The notes under the pieces: model-generated
Told to the model about the DNA's origin: nothing
Seen by the model: the letters and a program-made list of their open reading frames with translations, nothing else
Database searches by the model: none
Shown: positions 1-5,766 of the stretch, one piece after another
Numbering within the stretch: the stretch's first letter is position 1
How the letters are laid out: the number at the start of each line of letters is the position of its first letter
NCBI GenBank assembly: GCA_018335615.1
Contig: JAGXRS010000227.1
Span: forward strand, 1-6,599
Source: Hydrogenophaga sp.
GTDB taxonomy: Bacteria; Pseudomonadota; Gammaproteobacteria; Burkholderiales; Burkholderiaceae_C
Length of the DNA stretch: 6,599 bases
Direction of reading: 5' to 3'
Made by a program: the position numbers and the translations under genes

Positions 1-1113
1 ATAGATGGCCACCAGCACCGCCAGCGCGTACACCCACGACAACATCGCATTGGTCTTGACCTGCCCCATCACCACCAAGACGTTTTGCGCCACCGATCGA
101 AAGCCGGACGTGATGGCCCCTAGGCTGAAAATGGCCACCAGCGGAATGGCTTCGAGCCATTTGTCGCCAAACAGCAGGAGAACGAATTCACGGGCCACCA
201 GCACGAAGCCCACGGCAATGGGCACGGTGATCAGCGTGATACCGGCCAGCGCTTTTTCGATGGCCCTGGATTGGCGCACCGGATCGTCATTCAATGTCGA
301 GAGCGTGGGCAGCAGCGCACGCCCGATGGGCAGCACAAGCTCGGTACCCGGCAATGACGCCACCTCGCGCGCCACGCCATAAATACCCACCTGTTCAGCG
401 CCACCCAGACGGCCCACAAACACCCGGTCGAGCTGGTAGACGGTGAACTGGGACAGGCCACCCAGGAAATACCAGAAGGAAAAACTGGTCATTTCCCGCC
501 AGCGCACCAGCGACCAGCGCGCCCTGCGTCGGATCATCCAGTAGCTGACCACGAACCGGGCGACTTCCCCCGTGGCAATTCCGATCACCAGGCCCCAGTA
601 ATCCCGCAGCACGATCACCGCTGAAATGGTCACAAAGAACGAAGTCAGCCGGGGAATGAAAGAAAACAGAAAGTCCTTCTGGAAATCCAGGGTCTTTCGG
701 AAATTCACGACGTAGATGTTCTGAAAGCCTGCCAGCGTGCCGGCAGCGCCAATCACCATCATGATCGCCGGCACCCGCTCGTCCCCGATCCATTGGCCAA
801 CAGGGATCGCCACAGAGAAAACGATCACGCCGATCACCACGCTCTGGATGATCTTGAGTGACCAGGCCGTGTCGTAATGTTCCTCGGTGGCTTGCTGGTT
901 GCGGATCAGCGAGGCGTCCAGTCCAAACTCGACGAGCACCTGAGAAAACCCGATCACCACCATCGCCATGTTCACCAGGCCGTAGTCGGCCGGGGTGAGG
1001 TAACGCGCGCACACCGCCAGGCTGATGACGCCGAGGAACTTCGACATCCAGCGGATGCCCACGGTCCACCCCGTGCCCCTGAGCAGGCTGCCGGTCAGCG
1101 AGGGTGCGCTCAT
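1..1113 (-). CDS. Wzx-like oligosaccharide flippase (MOP superfamily), 3' end beyond the window
   Basis: An inner-membrane protein that, by family, moves undecaprenyl-linked oligosaccharides from the cytoplasmic to the periplasmic face. I translated 371 codons by hand, open from the ATG at 1113 to the left edge without a stop. It starts MSAPSLTGSLLRGTGWTVGI. Typical features of the polysaccharide export/WzxC-like group are ARYLTPADYGLVNMAMV (36-52), a LIRNQ-x-HYDTAW region (69-84), VVNFRKTLDFQKDF (135-148), and FWYFLGG-x-QLDRVFVGRLGG (213-238). About ten hydrophobic segments are visible of the usual 12-14; the family runs 430-500 residues, so roughly 60-130 are missing. The start overlaps the previous stop as ATGA, with no clear ribosome-binding site, so translation probably depends on coupling. 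Reading frames on either strand here that are rich in Arg and Pro are shadows. Transported substrate is presumably the glycan made by the neighbouring enzymes. Confidence 0.92.
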   Translation of the reverse strand, partial: MSAPSLTGSLLRGTGWTVGIRWMSKFLGVISLAVCARYLTPADYGLVNMAMVVIGFSQVLVEFGLDASLIRNQQATEEHYDTAWSLKIIQSVVIGVIVFSVAIPVGQWIGDERVPAIMMVIGAAGTLAGFQNIYVVNFRKTLDFQKDFLFSFIPRLTSFFVTISAVIVLRDYWGLVIGIATGEVARFVVSYWMIRRRARWSLVRWREMTSFSFWYFLGGLSQFTVYQLDRVFVGRLGGAEQVGIYGVAREVASLPGTELVLPIGRALLPTLSTLNDDPVRQSRAIEKALAGITLITVPIAVGFVLVAREFVLLLFGDKWLEAIPLVAIFSLGAITSGFRSVAQNVLVVMGQVKTNAMLSWVYALAVLVAIY

Positions 1114-2018
1114 TGGGTGGGCATCGCCTGGATGGCCTGGCGGGCGGTCTGCGCGTAGGCGCCACTGGTGAAGCGGTCATCGCCAATGAAATGGATCAAC
1201 TGGGCCGACCGGACGTCCATACCGGGCTTCCAGTACGGGTAGTGCTCGAAGGGCAGCGTGGCTTTCTTCGGGGTATTGGCGATCAGGTAATTGGAGGTGA
1301 ACTGCTCGCTGCCCCATGAGGACCACAGGTCCCGGCCCAGGTGCTGCTCCATCAGGGCCGAGAACCGCTCGACATCGGTGCGGTGAACCGACCCTTTGGG
1401 AAAGCCGGCGAAGCCCGAACAGCCCCGGATATAGCAGGTATGGCGCAACGCGTCGATTTCGCCGAGTTTTTTCTCGGCCTGCACCTGCACATGAGCGCTG
1501 TCGCTCTGACGGACCGTCTCGCTGGCCTCGCCCACCGACACAAACCGGTTGCCCTGCTGGGTGGGGAGGGTGAACGCTTCTCTGTGGCGCAGGCGCTCGG
1601 CCACATCCGTCGGGTGAGCGACCGTGACCGTGTCCGAATCCAGCTGCACCACGTCGTGGCGTTCGCAAAAATCGGCCACGCTCAGCAGCCGTTCCCAGGT
1701 GCCACCAGCCGGGCACACCGTGTTGGGCACGCCGCGCCGGTCCACGAACTCGACCCGGCGCAGGTGCTGACGGATGACCGTGCGGTCTTCCGGCAGCAGG
1801 CCGTCGTCGACGATCACGAAGAGCGCGGGCCTGATGTACTGGGCAAAGCTCTTCGCCGCCACGAGGTACATCATCAGGTCGGGGTGGTAGGTCTGGCTCA
1901 GCACGGCCACGCCGCTGCGCTCGTCCAGTTCGATCGGCGCGGTCAACAGGATGTCCCGGCATTGGGCATCGAAGGTCTTGCGGAAATACTTCTTCTTAAT
2001 CGTGGCGAGGTACGACAT
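1110..2018 (-). CDS. Putative GT-A-type glycosyltransferase-like protein, family unrecognised
   Basis: A soluble 302-residue protein without signal peptide or membrane helix. I cannot assign it to a named family. It opens with MSYLATIKKKYFRKTF. An early segment, FVIVDDGL (67-74), resembles the first nucleotide-binding strand of GT-A folds. VVQLDSDTV (123-131) holds a DxD-like metal/nucleotide site at Asp127 and Asp129. Other likely conserved points are CPAGGTWERLL (102-112), YIRGCSGFAGFPKGS (196-210), WGSEQ (235-239) and LIHFIGDDRF (274-283), whose His276 could be a metal ligand as in GT8-like enzymes. The surroundings (ligase, glycosyltransferases, flippase) support a sugar-transfer role; donor and acceptor are unknown. 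The start at 2018 lies 23 bases inside the preceding gene, with a weak GGGAAG ribosome-binding site. Upstream in-frame sequence is Arg/Pro-rich and reads as an off-frame copy of the previous gene. The stop overlaps the flippase ATG as ATGA. Confidence 0.82.
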   Translation of the reverse strand: MSYLATIKKKYFRKTFDAQCRDILLTAPIELDERSGVAVLSQTYHPDLMMYLVAAKSFAQYIRPALFVIVDDGLLPEDRTVIRQHLRRVEFVDRRGVPNTVCPAGGTWERLLSVADFCERHDVVQLDSDTVTVAHPTDVAERLRHREAFTLPTQQGNRFVSVGEASETVRQSDSAHVQVQAEKKLGEIDALRHTCYIRGCSGFAGFPKGSVHRTDVERFSALMEQHLGRDLWSSWGSEQFTSNYLIANTPKKATLPFEHYPYWKPGMDVRSAQLIHFIGDDRFTSGAYAQTARQAIQAMPTQ

Positions 2019-4302
2019 GGCTTCCCGTGTTTTCGGTTGAGGCGGAGGTGCAAGCGTCCGCCCGGGAGACGTCGGCAGGACGACCAGCCGCGATCCCGGC
2101 CGCCTGGCCCAGGATGCGCGCCAGCGCCACCGCTTGCGCCTTGCGCGAATACGATTGAATGGCGGCACGGTTGAACGCGCGGCTGGCCCCGTCGGCGTGC
2201 GGATGCGTGAACCAGGCCGACAGCACCGCCTCGATGTCGGCCGCCTCGGCAATGTCGGCCAGCGCAACGCCTTCGAACTTGCGCAACTGCCGCGCCGTGT
2301 CGCCGGTCTTGTCCACCAGGCCCACCACCGGACGGCCGGTGCGCAGGTACTCGTAAATCTTGGCGGGTATCTGGGTGTTGAACTGGCTGCCCTGGAACAC
2401 CAGCAGCAGATCGGCCGCCATCATTTCGGCAATGGCCTGCCGGTAAGGAATGGGCGGCGCCACCTCCACAATGCCGGCCAGGCCGTGCTGCTGCGCCAAT
2501 GCGGCCACTTCATGGTCGTGTACCGGTGCGCGAAACCGCACCTTCACCGTTCGCCCGCGCAGAGCCGCCAGCTGCACCAGCCGCGCCAGGGCCACAAAGA
2601 ACTGCTCGGGGTTGCGATCTTTTGGGTAGATGATCCCGCTGTGCAGGATGAGGATGTCCCCGGGCGGCACCCCCTGGCGACTGGGCAGGTTGTCCAGAAA
2701 CGCGTCTTCGTCGTACCCGTTCTCGATCACCAGGCATTTGTCGGCGGCCTGCGGATAACGCGCCCGGTAGAGGTCGGCCGCCCGCTCGGTGGTGAACACG
2801 CAGCGGGTCGCGTGCTGGAAGACCAGCGGCTCCAGCCAGGACCACATCCGGCGCTGCAAGGGGTCGGCCGGATAGGTGCCGTTGATCATGGGATCACGGA
2901 AATCGGCGACCCAGGGCAAGCCCGATGTTTTCTGCAGGCACAGCCCGATCAGGTGGGCCGATGCGATGGGGTAGGTGCTCCAGATCACCTGGACACGTTC
3001 TTTCCAGATCTCGGCCAGGCCCGCCTGCATGGCACCCAGGCACCAGCTGGACCAGCGGTCCGGCAAGGCCAGGAAGCCCGGGTATTTGCGGCGGATGCTC
3101 AGGTGTTGGGCGGCATCCAGGGCAAACGCCCGAACCACTTTGATGTTGGTCGGAATGTCCTTGAGCAGGTCGTCGCGCCGCTCTTCGTACGCGCGGGGAT
3201 GGACCGTGAGCACGGTCGGCTGCCAGCCATTGGCCGGCAGGTTCTTGGCGAAGTTGAGCGTGCGCAGAATGCCGCTGCTGCCAGCCTGCGGCGGAAAGTG
3301 GAAAGCCACCATCAGCACCTTGCGGCTGTGCTCTTGCGGTTCTGCCAGCATGCGGGACGGCTGCGTCAGGTTGCGCGCGAACTGCAGATCCATCTTCAGC
3401 ACCGAAGGGCCCCAGGGCGTGAAACGCGGAATCTGGAACGCCGATGTGTGGCGGGTGGCCGCGCCACAGTGCGTGGTGACGGCCGCGGTGTAGCCTGCCC
3501 GCTTGACCAGGGCGACGTGCTCGGCAGAGAAATCGCGGTCGGGTACCCCGTTGGGGTAGGCGAAGGCCCGCACCGGGGCGCGGATGATGGCCTCGAGTGC
3601 TTCCCTGGCCCCGGCGATCTCGCGGTAGGCCTCGTCCGGCGTGCACAGGCGCAGGATGGGGTGACTCACCGCGTGCCCGCCAATGCCGAAACCGCGGGCG
3701 TGGATGGCGCGCAGGCTCTCCGCCGTCATCACGGGCACCTGCCCCACGTCGGCGCCGGTGTGTTGTTCCAGTTGCTGCAGCAGGCGCTCTCGGAGATCAG
3801 GGGCCTGGTACTTCATCAACCTGTCCAGTTGCAGCACGGCCTGTCGCCGCGCCGGGCCCTGCCCGATCTCGATGGGCGGCCCGCCCACGTCGAGCAGCTG
3901 GATGGGCGCGACATCGGTGGGCGCAGCCGCCACGGCATGCAGGATGCGCTCGTGCCACATGGGCACGCCATCGAACTGGCCCGTGGTGATAAAAAACGTG
4001 GCATGCGCGCCATGGCGCTCCAGCACGGGCACCACGCCGGTCAGCCAGTCGGGGTAGCCATCGTCGAAGGTGATGCAGGCGGCACGAGGTGGCAAGGTGC
4101 CCTGGCGCAGCCCGATCAACGCATCCTCCAGTGGAATCACACGGAACAGGCGCAAGGTGCTCTGCAGCACACGCTCAAAACCGGCCAAGTCCAACTCGGC
4201 AGTGGCCAGCGGATGCACCTGCTGGGGCACCTTGTGAAACACCAGAACGGTCAGCTTGCCGCTTGATAGAACGCGAAAAATGGAATGGAGCATGTGGGTC
4301 AT
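1996..4302 (-). CDS. Bifunctional polysaccharide deacetylase (NodB domain) - GT4-type glycosyltransferase fusion
   Basis: One uninterrupted 768-residue reading frame holds two enzyme domains. Residues about 15-310 form a NodB-homology (CE4) deacetylase: VFHKV (21-25), TFDDGY (78-83) with base Asp80 and metal ligand Asp81, GGHAVSHP (208-215) with ligands His210 and His214, FAYPNG (247-252), and the closing FQIPRF. After a linker of 10-15 residues, about 327-735 form a GT-B glycosyltransferase: KVLMVAFHFPPQAGSSG (328-344), WVADFRDP (464-471), IENGYDEDAF (526-535), and IPAKIYEYLRTGRPVV (645-660) with Lys648 and Glu651. There is no signal peptide, so both activities should be cytoplasmic. The family N-deacetylates amino sugars; the substrate here is unknown. 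The last ~35 residues look like low-complexity tail. The start shares ATGA with the ligase stop; ATG 4293 is the alternative. An internal ATG at 3351 lies at the domain junction but lacks a ribosome-binding site, so I read this as a true fusion. Confidence 0.9.
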   Translation of the reverse strand: MTHMLHSIFRVLSSGKLTVLVFHKVPQQVHPLATAELDLAGFERVLQSTLRLFRVIPLEDALIGLRQGTLPPRAACITFDDGYPDWLTGVVPVLERHGAHATFFITTGQFDGVPMWHERILHAVAAAPTDVAPIQLLDVGGPPIEIGQGPARRQAVLQLDRLMKYQAPDLRERLLQQLEQHTGADVGQVPVMTAESLRAIHARGFGIGGHAVSHPILRLCTPDEAYREIAGAREALEAIIRAPVRAFAYPNGVPDRDFSAEHVALVKRAGYTAAVTTHCGAATRHTSAFQIPRFTPWGPSVLKMDLQFARNLTQPSRMLAEPQEHSRKVLMVAFHFPPQAGSSGILRTLNFAKNLPANGWQPTVLTVHPRAYEERRDDLLKDIPTNIKVVRAFALDAAQHLSIRRKYPGFLALPDRWSSWCLGAMQAGLAEIWKERVQVIWSTYPIASAHLIGLCLQKTSGLPWVADFRDPMINGTYPADPLQRRMWSWLEPLVFQHATRCVFTTERAADLYRARYPQAADKCLVIENGYDEDAFLDNLPSRQGVPPGDILILHSGIIYPKDRNPEQFFVALARLVQLAALRGRTVKVRFRAPVHDHEVAALAQQHGLAGIVEVAPPIPYRQAIAEMMAADLLLVFQGSQFNTQIPAKIYEYLRTGRPVVGLVDKTGDTARQLRKFEGVALADIAEAADIEAVLSAWFTHPHADGASRAFNRAAIQSYSRKAQAVALARILGQAAGIAAGRPADVSRADACTSASTENTGSHVVPRHD

Positions 4303-5606
4303 CCCACCTTTCCCAAAGCAAGCTTGGCCGCCAGCCGAAGCTGGTGCTGCTTCACCACCTCGATCATCATCAGGCACACATAGGGAAATGGGAAATAGGC
4401 CGCACTGAGCAGTGACCCGGCCACCACATACGCCAGCACAGACGCAGCGAGCATGTCGACCAGGTCGCCAGCCCACTGCTGGCCTCGTCCGTTACACCGA
4501 ACGAGCTTCCACACCTCTCTTCGGGTCACAAAACCGTTGACGAACAACGCAATAAAAATAAACAAGCCGACAAAGCCCTGGTCGCCCAGCACTTCAAACC
4601 AGATGCTGTGGGCCGCCACCCCACTGCGGTTGAGCATGGGGGTTTCCACGAAACCCAGCAAACCAGGCGAATACTTGTACGAATCCCACACGGGGTGCGA
4701 CTGCACCGCACGAAAGCCACCGCCAAAGACCGGGTGGGCCACCGCAATGGCAGAGCTGACCTTCCAGGCGGCAACGCGGCCCATGAATGAGGCATCCTGG
4801 TCGGCCGTGTGGATGGTCTCCATGCGCGACGACCACTCGTCCGGCGCCAGCTGCACCACCATGAACGCGCAAAGCCCGACCATCAACATCCCCAGGATCT
4901 TTTTCCGGCTTTTCAGCACAATCCAGAACGCAATGGCAAACAGGCCCAACAACGCGCCGCGGGAACTCGTCGACACAATGCCCAGCACCGTCAGTGGTAT
5001 CGCACCCAGGAAACCAAAGCGCACGAGTTTCCCCGCGGAGTACTGGTAGAGGTAGTACAACAGTGGCAGTGCCATCAACAACACAACCGCCAGATGGTTG
5101 TTGTCTCCAAACGTCGGGATCGCCTGGGCGTTATGCCCGCCACCACTGGCAATGAACTTGAGCCCGTCCAGCGCCCCGTGAAAACTCACCGCCAGCGCCA
5201 CCATGATCACCAGGGCGTGAATGCGAAAGCGGTTGTGTGCCAACAGTGGCATGAGGACGCAGAACAGCGCCGTCTTGGAAAGATTGCCAAACAATTCCCA
5301 ATTGCGCTCGAGACCCGGGTAGGCCAGTAACGCCACCACGAGTCCATGAGCCACAAACCAGCCCAATAGAACAGTCGTACGGTTGGCCTCAAACGCTAGC
5401 CGGGTCGGCTCACGCTTGAAGAGCAAGGCTGCGAGCGTCACCATGGCGAACACTTGCACATACCCCAAACCCGTCATGAAACCGTACAGGTAGAACTTGA
5501 GGGCAATCAGTACCGCCCACCCCCACAACAGATACCCTGCGAAGGGCGCTGTAAAGGCCAGCGGTACGGCAAGCAGCATGAAGCCCAACACCAAGAGGTC
5601 ACGCAT
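4299..5606 (-). CDS. O-antigen ligase/polymerase-like membrane protein (exosortase A-type putative O-glycosylation ligase)
   Basis: An inner-membrane protein of 435 residues, mostly hydrophobic, with roughly 10-12 membrane segments and one larger hydrophilic loop at about 254-333. The family (Wzy_C/WaaL-like) transfers or polymerises lipid-linked glycans on the periplasmic side. Visible marks are the N-terminal MRDLLVLGFMLL, GDNNHLAVVLLMALPLLYYL (167-186), SSRGALLGL (214-222) with the family's Arg at 216, RMETIHTADQDASFMGR (261-277), HPVFGGGF (291-298), and AAHSIWFEVLGDQGFVGL (331-348) with a candidate catalytic His333. From memory, this combination matches the putative O-glycosylation ligase found in exosortase A/PEP-CTERM loci (TIGR03097-like) rather than standard WaaL. 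The start has a strong ribosome-binding site. The 3' end overlaps the next gene as ATGA. Sampled lines of this gene are less GC-rich (52-57%) than its neighbours, as membrane proteins often are. Whether the target is protein, lipid or polymer is not visible. Confidence 0.88.
   Translation of the reverse strand: MRDLLVLGFMLLAVPLAFTAPFAGYLLWGWAVLIALKFYLYGFMTGLGYVQVFAMVTLAALLFKREPTRLAFEANRTTVLLGWFVAHGLVVALLAYPGLERNWELFGNLSKTALFCVLMPLLAHNRFRIHALVIMVALAVSFHGALDGLKFIASGGGHNAQAIPTFGDNNHLAVVLLMALPLLYYLYQYSAGKLVRFGFLGAIPLTVLGIVSTSSRGALLGLFAIAFWIVLKSRKKILGMLMVGLCAFMVVQLAPDEWSSRMETIHTADQDASFMGRVAAWKVSSAIAVAHPVFGGGFRAVQSHPVWDSYKYSPGLLGFVETPMLNRSGVAAHSIWFEVLGDQGFVGLFIFIALFVNGFVTRREVWKLVRCNGRGQQWAGDLVDMLAASVLAYVVAGSLLSAAYFPFPYVCLMMIEVVKQHQLRLAAKLALGKVG
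4304..4310 (-). promoter_or_regulatory. Ribosome-binding site for the deacetylase-glycosyltransferase gene
   Basis: AAGGTGG on the minus strand, inside the last codons of the ligase, is the only Shine-Dalgarno-like sequence near the next start. It sits one base before the ATG at 4302 and ten bases before a second in-frame ATG at 4293. The spacing favours 4293; the ATGA overlap with the ligase stop favours 4302. The two starts differ by only three residues (MTH). Confidence 0.5.
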
Positions 5607-5766
5607 GGGGTGGTCCTCCTTTGGCTGGCGCTTCGGGCTGCTTGTCGATCCGGTAAGCAAAAAACCCGGTGTTTTCGTCTTCGTTCTTGTGCTGCACGCG
5701 CCAGACTTTCACCAGCAGGATGAGGAACAGGCTCAGTTCGGCCAGCAGAATCGCGCCTTCAATCAC
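5599..5766 (-). CDS. Small single-span membrane protein, 55 aa, GTG start
   Basis: I do not recognise this protein. It has a hydrophobic N-terminal helix (about residues 3-22, AILLAELSLFLILLVKVW within it). A basic stretch follows (K20, R23, H26, K27), then an acidic patch NEDEN (28-32), the aromatic motif GFFAYRID (34-41) and a Pro/Ala-rich tail. The positive-inside rule suggests the C-terminal 30 residues face the cytoplasm. Support for translation is good: an AGGAG ribosome-binding site lies six bases before the GTG, the GTG overlaps the upstream TGA (GTGA), and the end overlaps the ligase start by eight bases. Its last codons also carry the ligase's ribosome-binding site, which constrains the KGGPPHA tail. 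Its place directly before a polytopic ligase suggests an accessory or assembly subunit; that is inference. The alternative is a fortuitous reading frame serving only to couple translation. Confidence 0.72.
   Translation of the reverse strand: MIEGAILLAELSLFLILLVKVWRVQHKNEDENTGFFAYRIDKQPEAPAKGGPPHA
5615..5620 (-). promoter_or_regulatory. Ribosome-binding site for the ligase gene
   Basis: A full AGGAGG on the minus strand ends eight bases before the ATG at 5606. It is the strongest Shine-Dalgarno sequence in the window. It fixes the ligase start at 5606 rather than at the in-frame ATG at 5660, which would add 18 residues without membrane character. The site lies inside the coding sequence of the preceding 55-residue gene. 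Confidence 0.85.

Noticed and set aside
395..1186. A 263-codon frame on the minus strand over the flippase
   Set aside because: It is Arg/Pro/Gly-rich and out of frame with the flippase, whose own frame gives a convincing membrane protein. It is a shadow.
1177..1962. A 261-codon frame on the minus strand inside the GT-A-like gene
   Set aside because: Arg/Pro/Gly-rich composition and no motifs; the frame with VIVDDG, LDSDT and HFIG is the coding one.
1341..2174. A 277-codon frame on the plus strand across the GT-A-like gene
   Set aside because: Antisense shadow that crosses a gene junction; no recognisable domain or ribosome-binding site.
3312..3351. Possible separate start for the glycosyltransferase half of the fusion (ATG at 3351 or 3312)
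   Set aside because: No ribosome-binding site precedes 3351; the AAGGTG before 3312 is only three bases away and that start would trim the first strand of the domain. There is no stop between the domains.
2134..4266. A 710-codon open frame on the plus strand, opposite the fusion gene
   Set aside because: It is exactly antisense to a gene with clear domains, rich in Gln, His, Arg and Gly, and shows no domain motifs. Long antisense frames are expected in GC-rich DNA with GC-biased third codon positions.
1..5606. Lower GC in the flippase and ligase genes as a sign of recent transfer
   Set aside because: Hand counts of 60-base lines gave 25/60 at 661-720 and 31/60 at 4861-4920, against 43/60 at 3661-3720 and 47/60 at 6121-6180. 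The low values fall in the membrane-protein genes, where Phe, Ile and Met codons lower GC, so transfer is not needed to explain it.
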